Shown here: positions 52,398 to 64,000 of the stretch, one piece after another
Layout of the letters: each line of letters starts with the position of its first letter
Numbering within the stretch: the stretch's first letter is position 1
Assembly: GCA_014526335.1 (NCBI GenBank)
Contig: JACTAT010000014.1
Coordinates: forward strand, 4,031,340 to 4,095,339
Direction of reading: 5' to 3'
Origin: Chrysaora quinquecirrha
Lineage: Eukaryota; Cnidaria; Scyphozoa; Semaeostomeae; Pelagiidae
Length of the DNA stretch: 64,000 nucleotides
Made by a program: the position numbers and the translations under genes
The notes under the pieces: model-generated
Databases searched by the model: none
The model's input: only the letters and a program-made list of their open reading frames with translations
What the model was told of the DNA's origin: nothing

Positions 52398-52470
52398 CAG
52401 AGGTCTCAAACACAACTCTTTCGCCGGTAAAAACTGCTGGAGAATGATTGAGGAAGAAAATCTTTTATTT
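52398..52470 (-). other. Predicted 5' UTR exon of cathepsin L copy 2
   Basis: A strong donor CTG|GTAAGT ends at 52398 on the minus strand. It is homologous in position to the donor at 40042 of copy 1. If spliced to 45018, the intron is about 7.4 kb, of which 6.3 kb is the LINE, leaving about 1.1 kb, close to the 1.44 kb of copy 1. Confidence 0.5.
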
Positions 52471-52488
52471 ACGCTTGCGAGTGTGATG

Positions 52489-52535
52489 GTCATATGACTT
52501 TTGCTCCACGCATGCGCTACACAAAGTCATATGAC
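52489..52535 (-). promoter_or_regulatory. Promoter module of cathepsin copy 2: two GTCATATGAC around ACGCATGCGC
   Basis: GTCATATGAC at 52489-52498 and 52526-52535, ACGCATGCGC at 52508-52517. Spacing matches copy 1 (19 bp start-to-start on one side, 18 against 17 on the other), while the spacer bases differ, arguing that the motifs are under constraint. Confidence 0.6.
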
Positions 52536-52989
52536 CTGTGGCTCATTCACCAGTCACGGAACTTCTTGTGGGGGCGTTTTGGGGCGCAAATGTCGGGCAA
52601 GGAGAGGGTTTTCATGTTTTCATTACTAGGAATAACTGTACGCCGGAACTTTTGTTGCATTTGGCACCAGCACAAAAGATACATGGTATACGCAGGATCT
52701 ACATACACAGAGGGCGCACTGAACAAAGTTTTGCTCCCTTTTACCTTTTACAGTCGAGTGACGGTATACGTAGTGTAGTTTATAATGTAATAGTGTACAC
52801 AATTCCATTTCCCAAAGTGAATTGGTAATTTAAGACCCAGCACTCAGTTAACTACAAAATTTGCTTCCATTCCACGGGAGGTCTTATGTCATTGGTGCTG
52901 TTACTCAACTTTTGGGTTGTGCTTCCATGAGCCCCTTGTCGGTCTGTATGGTATGGTTTTCCAACCTACGTTTTCCAATAAGGTGCAGT
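52536..52989. other. Spacer, nothing recognised
   Basis: Only short ORFs occur in both strands, none with family resemblance. Confidence 0.3.
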
Positions 52990-53165
52990 GCGAGTTGATG
53001 GCGCTGTGGCGTCGTGGTGTAATCAGTCTGTCTCGTTGTATCATGTACTCAGTGTGGTCAGGGTTCGAGCCCGGCTGGTAGCGCCACAGCTAGGGCCGAG
53101 GTCTCGATTAGTTAATCTATTACTGAGATCCTAGCGACTGGCGCTAAAATAACATCATTTCACCT
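52990..53165 (+). mobile_element. tRNA-derived SINE, copy B
   Basis: An A-box-like GTGGTGTAATCAG and a B box GGTTCGAGCCC at 53062-53072, then the shared body ending TACTGAGATCCTAGCGACTG and GCGCTAAAA. This is the best preserved copy. Confidence 0.82.
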
Positions 53166-53174
53166 TCACCAGTG

Positions 53175-53325
53175 CACGCAGACTAGTTCTATTGGAGGTC
53201 AAGGTTCGAGGCCAAGCCACGGTTGCGTTACAATGGGTTCGATTCGAGGGCTCGTAAGTTCATCTACCTCTAGGGTCCTAGAGACTGGCGCTAAAAGCTT
53301 CATTTCACCTTCATCCTACGCTTTG
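53175..53325 (+). mobile_element. tRNA-derived SINE, degenerate copy C in tandem with B
   Basis: It retains two GGTTCGA-type B boxes (AAGGTTCGAGGC, GGGTTCGATTCG) and the tail GTCCTAGAGACTGGCGCTAA followed by CATTTCACCTTCATC, but lacks a clear A box. Confidence 0.65.
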
Positions 53326-53791
53326 TAACACGCCTTTTATTTCAATAATTCAATAATGTCAGGAAGATGATCTTTTCTCAAGAAAAACTGCAAGGATTGC
53401 GTGTTATCTCAGAGAGACTGGACTTAGGAGAGCTGGGACTAGCTATAGCAAAAACAAAGAAAACATTCGGTGAATCAAATCAGTGGAAACAATGGTTTGC
53501 ATTGACTACTATTTCTGCAAAATGCAAACGGTTAATTCTTAATCACAAAAGCCCTGACTCCTAATCATAGTTAGTTCTAAATATTTTATATATACATGTC
53601 GAAAAACACAAAATCCCGCCAATAAAGGCTATTTTTATAAATCCTTTATGGTTATTTGGAGCAATAAAGATGGCTTTTTATGCTCCAAGGCATAAAACTG
53701 GTTACGAAACTTTCAGATTTCAAAACCGCCTTCAGCAGCGGGTTTAAAATAATTCCTTGCAGATCACAGAATGAAAACCTGGAACGGATTT
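53326..53791. other. Spacer with an unrecognised 65-codon ORF
   Basis: A + strand ORF (53367-53564) is unremarkable. The rest is probably the 3' flank of the CPPED1-like gene. Confidence 0.3.
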
Positions 53792-54745
53792 CTATAAGTC
53801 TACAGTTTCCGGAAGCTCATTAAGCGGAAAGGACGTATGCTCCACCTTATCTCTCGTTACTCTAACTAGTACGATACCCCAGTCCTTATTAGGATGTTTA
53901 TTAGAACTGTGCCCCACAATCTCCATGTTATCAAAATTGTGATGGCTCTTCAAAGTCTCATCAAACTGGCGACAGAATACATGAGTAACCCCCGCTTGTG
54001 TATATTTGTTTAACAATCCAATGTTCTGCCCCTTTCCAAGATTGTCCCCTTCGACATACGGCACTAAAGAATCTTGGAAAATCATTGTCCACTGAGCACA
54101 GAAAACTTGTTGCTGCAGCAATTCAGAATCCATCCAGTCTTCCTGTTCAGTTTTCAAGACTTCAAGACTTGAATCGATACCTTGCTGGTAATACAGGCTA
54201 TTAATCGTCATGAACGATACCCCACAAACCCAAAAGCCATACCAATCATCACCATAAACGCTTCTGTAATCGTCAACGCCCTCAATATTCGCTTTGTTTT
54301 TGAAGTCATCGACAGTGGGAACGCAAACAACTCGAATTTTCGAGTTCAAGCCTTCCAGTGTGTCTTCAATCAAGTCTTTTTTCGACAAATTTCTGTCTGA
54401 GCGGTTACCTCCAACATCCATAAATCCACCGCAAAATACGATAAATTTCGGTGGCGGAGTCATCTTGTTAATACGCGAAATAACGCTCTTTAGGCTGCTG
54501 CGATTATCACTTTCGACGCAAGATTTGGATTCGACTGGTGCAGCAATATGCAAAAAATAGAACGACTCGTAAAATGACGGCTCCAAAAGTCTCGTTAACG
54601 CGGGAATTCTCTTCTCTTTTGCGATGGAAATTCTCTGCAGGCTAATTTTATCAAATTGTTCTTTATCGCCATCATGAATAATGTTAGAAGCTTCTGGTGG
54701 AATGTATAATTTCATTCTAAAATTTCGACCTTCTTTGATACTCAT
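53792..54745 (-). CDS. CPPED1-like metallophosphoesterase paralogue, catalytic residues lost
   Basis: An intact, intronless 317-codon frame. Over about residues 58-315 it follows human CPPED1 (calcineurin-like phosphoesterase domain 1, a cytosolic Ser/Thr phosphatase) almost colinearly: ESFYFLHIAAPVE, INKMTPPPKFIVFCGG, YGDDWYGFWVCGVSFMTINS, LVPYVEGDN and AGVTHVF. All five metal/phosphate motifs are altered. Motif I Asp is Ala69; the GD of motif II is GG (107); GNHD of motif III is TVDD (144-147); the motif IV His is Asp225; GHxH of motif V is RQFD (259-262). No stops or frameshifts occur, so the protein seems maintained without phosphatase chemistry. It could act as a scaffold or substrate trap (speculative). 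Lack of introns allows a retrocopy origin. Confidence 0.82.
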   Translation of the reverse strand: MSIKEGRNFRMKLYIPPEASNIIHDGDKEQFDKISLQRISIAKEKRIPALTRLLEPSFYESFYFLHIAAPVESKSCVESDNRSSLKSVISRINKMTPPPKFIVFCGGFMDVGGNRSDRNLSKKDLIEDTLEGLNSKIRVVCVPTVDDFKNKANIEGVDDYRSVYGDDWYGFWVCGVSFMTINSLYYQQGIDSSLEVLKTEQEDWMDSELLQQQVFCAQWTMIFQDSLVPYVEGDNLGKGQNIGLLNKYTQAGVTHVFCRQFDETLKSHHNFDNMEIVGHSSNKHPNKDWGIVLVRVTRDKVEHTSFPLNELPETVDL

Positions 54746-56205
54746 TTCGTATTTTTCGAGCTAGCAAGATTGAAACCAAACCCTTCGTACAGCGTTAAAA
54801 CAGCATAATAACAAACTGAAAAAGCTTGTTCCTGTATCAAGTATATATCAAGTATAAGAAAAAAACAACCACACAGTGCATGACATGTGTAACTTTCACA
54901 TCACATTAATGCATCCCACTCAACTCTAGTTTACGTATTCTGTTTCGTAGGGAAAGTTGGAAAGTTATGTATTGCCAACTCATGGAATACAGCTGTCTGC
55001 GATTAATTAGCATATCAATAGACCTGTTGCTGGCTATCCACAAGTTTTCTTTCTCATAAGTGAGCATGAGGAGCGTTTTAAAAGTTAAAAGGTGATAAGG
55101 TTGATACAATCGCGGAGTACAAGGGACGATCAGGGCCGTTGCTAAATGTCTGAAATGATGGTAATGCGCGATATAAACTCGTGTACTATGAGGGCTTTGC
55201 TGGGTCTTGTGCGAGGAATTTCGCCGACCAATAACACACCCGTATACCTAGACGACAAAAACTCTTGGTTGACTTTTTCAAATTGAAATTTTCAATAAAG
55301 GCGGTTCAGCTAGACTGATTGGGGGGGGGGTATAGTTGCTCAATCGCTCTCATCTAAAAAGCATCATTCTCCCTTGCTCCCGTCAAAATTAACCTCTCTT
55401 AGCCTCGATTTTAAAAACTGCATCAAACATCAGGTTTGGAAACAATGGCAGCTTCCCTTCTTTATGAAATTAACTTGCAGAAATCCGTTTGCTCACAAGC
55501 TCCCTTGCCTTCTACTAATGATCCAATGCCCCCAGCCCATGTTAGGTCTTGCTGTCTTGCCCCCAAAAGGCCCCATCAGAGCCTCATTTGACTTAGGCGC
55601 TGTCGTTTCACTGACCCAGTGCTTGCATTATTAATTTTGCGACATATTGAAGCACAAGACTTCTAAGGGCTTGAACAACTCGGGTAAAGAAGTTTAAGCT
55701 CGAACGTTGCGTTTGACGACAAAAGCTCAAAGTCAAGACTAGTTCCTAATAATATATACTGGTTACTCATAAATCAAAAACGTATTTTATGTCTGGCGTT
55801 TTAAGAAGACCACATACTAGGGGTTTTATTACGTTTTAATACACAATGCATTTTGCTTCCACGAAAATAATAAAGGATATAAAAACTGACATCATTATTT
55901 ATTAATATAGAACATTCAATTGGTGTATTTCTGTCGCCCTCGTAACACCTTACACAGGAAATTAAAGCACACAGAGTGACATTGAAGACAAGTTTCTCTT
56001 CAAAACATATTCAAATATCTTGTGTCCAAAATCAATAAAAATGGAAAAATTTGAGAAAACTAACGCAGGACGAATTTTATAAAGCCACCTGCCAAATATG
56101 AGAAAGATAAGAAAAGGTGTCCAGAAAAGGTGTCCATGTCCAGCTGGAAAAGAAAAATGCAAATCGAGACATGGCTGAAAGGCTCGCAAGCAAAAGGAAA
56201 GATGA
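54746..56205. other. Non-coding spacer
   Basis: The CPPED1-like 5' flank, then AT-rich sequence with a 10-G run at about 55321-55330. No gene is recognised. Confidence 0.3.
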
Positions 56206-56209
56206 AATT

Positions 56210-56480
56210 GAAGTTGCTGTGGCGTCGTGGCCCACCTAATCCTGCTAGCTCGTTGTGTGTCAAGAGCATGATCAAGAACCAATGTCAAGAACAAACTTGC
56301 TATGCATTCCCTAACTTTCACTCACATTGAATTGCATTGTTGTTGTTGTTGTTTGCTTCAGCCAGTGGTAAGAGCGTCCAGCAATTCAATTTTATAGCGA
56401 TAACTGCGACTCAGGCCAAGTCCAGAGCTTAGCGAGGTCGGGGTACATGCCTCAGCAACGGTAGCATCACTGTCAGGTTT
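56210..56480 (+). mobile_element. Fragments of tRNA-derived SINEs
   Basis: TTGCTGTGGCGTCGTGGCCC at about 56213 matches the 5' end of SINE copies A and B, then diverges. A second tRNA-like stretch follows after a GTT run: CCAGTGGTAAGAGCGTCC (A-box-like) near 56360 and GGTCGGGGTACATGCC near 56436. Confidence 0.45.
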
Positions 56481-57384
56481 AATTTTTGTTGGAGAAACAG
56501 TATAGAAAACGAAGTAGAAATACAAATGAGTGCGAAGAAATAGACGGCTTCAATGATGTTTAGGTTATACTGTAATCCACATACGAATGTAGTAGGTCAC
56601 AAAAGGGCAAAAATCATGGCAGAAAGATAGCTGAAAGAGTCATTAGCTACGAAAATACTGTATGAATATGGATGGCGAAAGTTAAATGTAACAGCATCAT
56701 CAGCATGTAAAGCAAATAAGATGCAGATATGTGGGATGGCGTTAATAAGATTTTAGCTTAGCTGTAGTTAAAGCATGCTTAATTGGAAAAGATTTCAACG
56801 TGGGTGATCATACATAGTGGTGGGCAGAGTACTAAATACTACAATTTGACAGACAGATGTGTTTCTGCCACGTGAAGCAAAAAAAATCTGTTACGCTTAC
56901 GTTGCGTTCCCTTCGACGATCAATCGTTTCTATTGAAAAGTGTGTTTTTAATTGCATATAGAGCTTTTAATTGCAATATTTAGCTAAGAGATTTCATAGC
57001 TATAGATTCGACAAGAAACGTGACCTAAGTCAGGAGCGTGACCTATGTTGGAAAACTCGATTCTAGATATTTTTGCGACTTCATTTCAAGAAACTACCGT
57101 ATTTAAGGACACTGTTATCTCCTTATCTTATTGAGTTAATTTTTCAAGCTTTTAATGCTGTTTCAGTCCTTTAGAAAGTGTTCTGAACAGAAATAATATT
57201 CCTGATGACTAAAAATTGCGTTTTTCCACACGGCACCAAATCCCTTGACAAATGTCGAGACAAAACTTTGTCAAATTTCACTCACAAAATGCTGCTTTTC
57301 GGATTGAGGGTGAAGTTCTTAAGTTTAAAAGCCGATAGGATGCAAACCGATCCACGTAACAAAATTATATTAGGTTCAGTTTTC
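56481..57384. other. Non-coding spacer
   Basis: No gene is recognised. Confidence 0.3.
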
Positions 57385-57545
57385 TATGCCGCATTCGTCA
57401 GCATGATCATTTCGTATTTTATCCGTCAGCATGTTCATTTCACGCTACAGTCAGCAAGTATGTTCATTTCATATCGCATTGATAAGTTTGTTCATTTAAA
57501 TACTTGTTCATTTCATACCACATTTGCCAGCATGTTCGCCCGCCG
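57385..57545. repeat. Inverted copy of the ~28-30-bp minisatellite
   Basis: Units of GTCAGCATGTTCATTTCATA-type sequence are the reverse complement of the repeat at 32590-32945. Five or six diverged units. Confidence 0.75.
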
Positions 57546-57929
57546 GGGGCTAAGGGACAGAACTGTGGGGACGGCGAACTAGGAAGGAGTGGAAATGCAA
57601 AATAGCTTGTTCATCTGAATGGGCAGAAAGCCTATTCATGAGGCTTCTATTGTTCCCCTTTTACAGTTTGACTTTACAAGCACGACGGATTTCGTATTTC
57701 ATTCATCAGTTCGACATTTTTACTTTCTGAGCAACCAATCAGCACGCTGTATTCACATCCACGTGATAAAACCAACATGGTTTGACTGACAGCTGTCAAA
57801 AATGTTTAGAAACAAATTGTTGACTGAAATGCAAGTCTCCTACATTTAAAATAATGCATAATGCTGCTTAATAAAAGCTACAGGTAACAAAATGACAAAT
57901 AATTTACAAAGAAAGTAAAAAGTTCATAT

Positions 57930-60491
<2,562 letters not shown>

Positions 60492-60724
60492 GGTCAAAAA
60501 ATTGCTTTTGAGTTACAGAACGGGAGCAAGCCAACCCTTCCTCCTCTCCTTAGGCCACAAATCCAAAAATGACGTCAGGTCCAGGAGGAGACTCTCCCCA
60601 GTTCCCTGGTAAGAGAGTAATTTTAATTCAATTCAATGCAAATTCCTCATTTCTTTCTTTGAAAAAACATGGCCGCACTCAAAAGCATGTAGAATACAAG
60701 CCAGGACAAAATCTCAGATAAACA
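60492..60724. promoter_or_regulatory. Bidirectional promoter with a perfect CRE
   Basis: A 233-bp interval separates the divergent ATGs of the TMEM50-like and ACL4-like genes, so both promoters must overlap here. A full palindromic CRE (TGACGTCA) lies at 60571-60578, near the middle. There is no obvious TATA box. Confidence 0.6.
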
Positions 60725-61809
60725 ATGGGCAAAAATAAGAAATCTTCGAAAAAGAAGCAAAAATATACTGTTGATGATCTGCTTGACAGAGTAAGCGAGT
60801 ATGTAGACTGCTTTCAATTCGATCTGGCTTTGAAATTTTGCGAGAAAGCTCTTCAACTCGAACCCTCCAGTGCCAAAGTTCTTCAAACTGCAGGGAATGT
60901 TTACGCAGATATAGGTGATGTAGAAGGTTCTAGAAAATGTTTTCTAAAAGCTGTTGAAGTCGAGCCTAATCATGGACATGAAAAATACATGTATCTTGGT
61001 CAAATGTCTGCAGGGGAGGAAGCAAAGACCTATTACCTCAAGGGAATTGAGATTATGAAAAATTGCTTAGAAAAAGGGATCGCCAATAATCAGATAAACA
61101 GAGCTGCTAGCAATGAAGAACCTAGCCCTTCAGTTTCAGTACGAGATATCTCTAATGCATATTGTGCATTAGCGGAGATATTCATGACCGATTCATGCCA
61201 GGATGCAGATGCAGAGGAAAAATGTGGAGAGTTCTGTAATTTAGCAGTTGAAAGCGATAAAACAAACCCTGAAGCATATATTGCTTTGGCAAATTTCTTG
61301 CTTAGTAAAGAAGATAAAGACGAAGCATCAAAGGTCTTATTAAGATGTTTTGAATTACTGAAGCTTGAGAAGCCGAAATCCATGAGTGAAGGTGATGATT
61401 CAATGGCTGAGGATGCTGAGGTTACTCAAGAGCTAGATGATAAAGATGATGAAATAAGAGTAGCTCTGTATGCTAGCAGGACTATGTTAGCTAAACTACT
61501 TATTGAGGTTGAGGAATATGAAAAGCTGAAACTGTGTTATCTGGTCTTCTTGAAGAAAATGATGAAGATATTGAAGTTTGGTATATGTTAGGTTGGAATA
61601 TGTTTCTAAAAGATCAGTTGAGTGACGCTAGGTTTTTCTTGACTAAAGCGGTTAAGTTATATGAAAAACTGCACCATGAAGACGAGCCATTATTGGAACA
61701 TATTAAGGAACTGCTTGAAAAGTGTCCAGCTGTTGATGACAATGATGATGATGATGATGGTGATGGTAAAGAAACTGCTGAAGAGACTGAAGAAATGGAA
61801 ACAGAATGA
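60725..61809 (+). CDS. TPR protein, ACL4-like ribosomal protein chaperone, one-base frame break
   Basis: A basic N-terminus (MGKNKKSSKKKQKYTVDDLL) is followed by tetratricopeptide repeats: about residues 16-50 (ALKFCEKALQLEPSSAKVL) and 55-90 (YADIGDVEGSRKCFLKAVEV), then EKYMYLGQMSAGEEA and two further TPRs (about 140-225). These match proteins annotated as assembly chaperones of RPL4 (ACL4) in animals and fungi, which bind newly made uL4. At 61525 the frame breaks: reading GCT at 61525-61527 continues as AETVLSGLLEENDEDIEVWY through a TPR and a highly acidic tail (DDNDDDDDGDG...) to the stop at 61807. Reading straight on stops at 61591. One missing G after AAAAG would explain this: an assembly error or a recent mutation. 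Apparently unspliced. Confidence 0.78.
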
Positions 61810-63224
61810 TAAAATAGCAATTTTTTGTTGGTATTTGAATATCTTATAAACCAATGTGGCCAATGCTTTTCTGTAGTTTTCTGTGTATTTTCTTCTTCTA
61901 ATGTCAAATAGATACCTGATTGAAGTGTTTCGTATGCTTAACGGAAAAATTGAATGTTGCCAACTGTATGCCATGTATTGCTGATGAGTTGTATACGCAG
62001 CAAGCTATTACAAGCTACAAAATGCTACAAGCTGACAAAATCTTTTGCAGAAAGTTGTATAAGCAGCTGCATCTTGCAAACCTTGTTTCAGGTAAGCAGG
62101 TAAAAAGTGTAACATTTAAAGTACATTCTTGGCATTTGCAGTTTAAAAGTGCAACTTAAGAGCATCACAAGGCATGGTAGCATGCAAGATACATTTTAAC
62201 TACAATTTCCGCGTGTTATCACTGGTTTTATTGGGTGAAAATTTGCTTTACTAAAACTGGATTTTGACTGAAATCCAAGTGCCAGGAACTTTCAAGGCAA
62301 TCAGTTCACCGGTTTTCGTCTCTAGGTGCAAGTCGTGAACCAAAATTGTGCCATTCAGCAGCAATAAGTCGTAATGAAATTAAGGTGGTGAATCATCATT
62401 TAACCTTTTTACGGAAAAAATGGAGCGCTATAGAACACGCGGAATTTTTCGCAAGAAGAGCTATCGGGAGGAAAAAGTGTTCAGTTCCTCGTTAAAAGTG
62501 TGACGCCTTTCTGTCACCTTTGAATCAAGCAAAATTTCAGTTCTTATAAAATTAATCCACGCTGTAAAAAGCTCTCAGTTCAGTTTGATTACAGAGCAGG
62601 CAACATACCTTACGAAAACGAAAAAAAAACAAAAGGTTTAGCTCACTCAATTTTCATAAAAATTTCCATTTTCACACAACACTGGCACTGAATTTAATTG
62701 ATAACCTATATACCTAAAAACTAGCGTGCCGTACATTGAAAGTTCTAAAGTGTTACAGAAATATTTCTTGCTCTATTGAATGCGTTACAAAAATAAGCAT
62801 TTGATATTCTCTGGGTGTATTCTAAAATATATTAAGTCTGTCATGAGGCTTACCGTTACTGGTTTTTCTTAGTATGAAATATTTTTTATATTGTTTTTAA
62901 AAATGAGTTGAAGGATTTATTTAGTTTTCTCCATGGTAGCTAAAAACATCAAGGAAGTTTATTACAATGTTCTAAAATGATTTTTAAAATCTTATTCTTG
63001 AAAACTTTCTAATGAGTTTCAAGGCTCCAATACCTATTCCAGCCTAAAGAGAAATAAAATAAGTTTCTTAATACCACAACAGAGAGTAATAGAATTGAAC
63101 AAACAAACAAACAAACATATCTACCACAATTACCCTGCATGTATAAGGGCAATTCATTTCATTACAAGCGAAATTTTACCACTTTTTGATTGTTTCGGCA
63201 ATGCAGATGTCGAAAGATTATAAG
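61810..63224. other. 3' flank and non-coding spacer
   Basis: No further gene is recognised. The motif CTACAAAATGCTACAAGCTG near 62015 is a local duplication. AT-rich throughout. Confidence 0.3.
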
Positions 63225-63440
63225 GACAGTATAATTGCTATGAACAACTGAAACATTTTCGGGCATACTTATAAAAGCTTTTTCGTCTGAGACCCCTCAG
63301 AGTAAAACATCAGAAACAGACCGAAACACTCGAAAAAGGCGGAATTTATACCCAGACGCGGATCGAAATGCACCAATCAGAAAGTGCAGCTGAATTGGCA
63401 TTGTGTTTTAAACACCAATCAACTTGTCGGATACAGCGTG
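63225..63440. repeat. Relative of the hairpin MITE at 27977-28204
   Basis: AACTGAAACATTTTCGGGCA, then ACTTATAAAAGC, CGTCTGAGACCCCTCAGAGT and AAACACCAATCAACTTGTC match the families at 27.98-28.20 and 28.53-28.81 kb, including the CCAATCAGAAAGTGCAGCTG block seen inverted near 28720 and near 37600. Confidence 0.55.
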
Positions 63441-63679
63441 AAGATCAATAGAATTAATTGAAGAGTCCAAGTGAAAAAACGAACTCTTTGTGTCTAACTC
63501 TAGGACAGAATACGATTAAACATTCATCATTTCAAAGGTTCAATTTCGATCTGATCCCTTTCAAGATGACTGTTCGTAATTGTGCCTGACAGAATTATGC
63601 GATAATCAAAACGATCAACTTCATTATCAAACCCAGGCTTCAGGTGATCGGCGGCAGCCTTACGCTCCGGCGGAACGAC

Positions 63680-63945
63680 CACACATTATTGGTGAAACAT
63701 TTGAGGTTTGCTTTACAAAAGCAATGTTAACCGTTTGACCTTATCACAAAACATTGTTCGACAATAGGATTCACTAAGCAATGTTTGAACAACTTGAAAA
63801 CTTTGAAAAACATTTCATACTTGTCATAGGCAAAATGTTTGACCGGTAATGTTTTGGACGTGGCCAAACATTTGAACATTTTCGTTAGCAAGCACATTTC
63901 AGATATTTGATGAATAATTTCGGATCATTTGGCCAGGCCAAGGCC
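63680..63945. mobile_element. MITE, GGCCTGGCC-end family, copy 3 (degraded)
   Basis: ACACATTATTGGTGAAACAT and TTGAGGTTTGCTTTACAAAA on the left, and GATCATTTGGCCAGGCC on the right, match copies 1 and 2. The left terminus is blurred. Confidence 0.55.
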
Positions 63946-64000
63946 TTAGTCCTAAAATCTTGCTTCAGAATGGAGAGTTCTTTTTCAATTTGCTGATTCT

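Noticed and set aside
55374..55634. 86-codon plus-strand ORF
   Set aside because: No family resemblance, no splice context, and atypical composition; probably chance.

Overview
This window is nuclear DNA from an invertebrate animal, most likely a cnidarian and probably an anthozoan. The evidence is spliced genes with GT-AG introns (gremlin-like DAN protein, alpha-catulin, cathepsin L, TMEM50, a 2A-bearing CR1-like LINE), an AT-rich repeat-laden background, tRNA-derived SINEs, and a transposon protein family I associate with cnidarian genomes. The species cannot be named from sequence alone. There is no sign of prokaryotic or organellar DNA.

Layout. 1-12 kb: two single-coding-exon genes on the + strand, a gremlin-like secreted BMP antagonist (1373-1897) and a rhodopsin-class GPCR (10005-11027), separated by tandem repeats and MITEs. 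12.8-16.9 kb: a 4.08-kb DNA transposon with near-identical ~490-bp inverted repeats and a decayed ORF, itself carrying a nested MITE with a TTAA target duplication. 17-22 kb: MITEs, minisatellites and microsatellites, no recognisable gene. 22.1-60.5 kb: a run of minus-strand genes: alpha-catulin (ten exons found, C-terminal exons not found), an OB-fold/zinc protein resembling shieldin-2 or RPA1, two tandem cathepsin L genes, a CPPED1-like protein that has lost all its catalytic motifs, and a TMEM50-type membrane protein. The last is head-to-head with an ACL4-like TPR gene on the + strand (60725-61809), sharing a 233-bp promoter with a perfect CRE.

Mobile elements dominate the spacers and introns. 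A full-length but frameshifted LINE (45.8-52.1 kb) lies in the inferred 5' UTR intron of the second cathepsin gene. Its first ORF carries a 2A ribosome-skipping motif behind a signal-like leader, and its endonuclease is split by a 1.1-kb fold-back element built of 15-bp tandem repeats with a 10-bp target duplication. Five MITEs share one architecture (TA target sites, CAC..TTTTTTT..ATAAG termini, a short word repeated inside) but use different words.

The most unusual points are the intact but catalytically dead CPPED1 paralogue; the matching promoter modules of the two cathepsin genes (two GTCATATGAC decamers flanking ACGCATGCG); the nested transposon whose removal restores an open frame; and the word-repeat MITEs. 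Two conserved host genes carry apparent single-base deletions, so assembly error should be considered.
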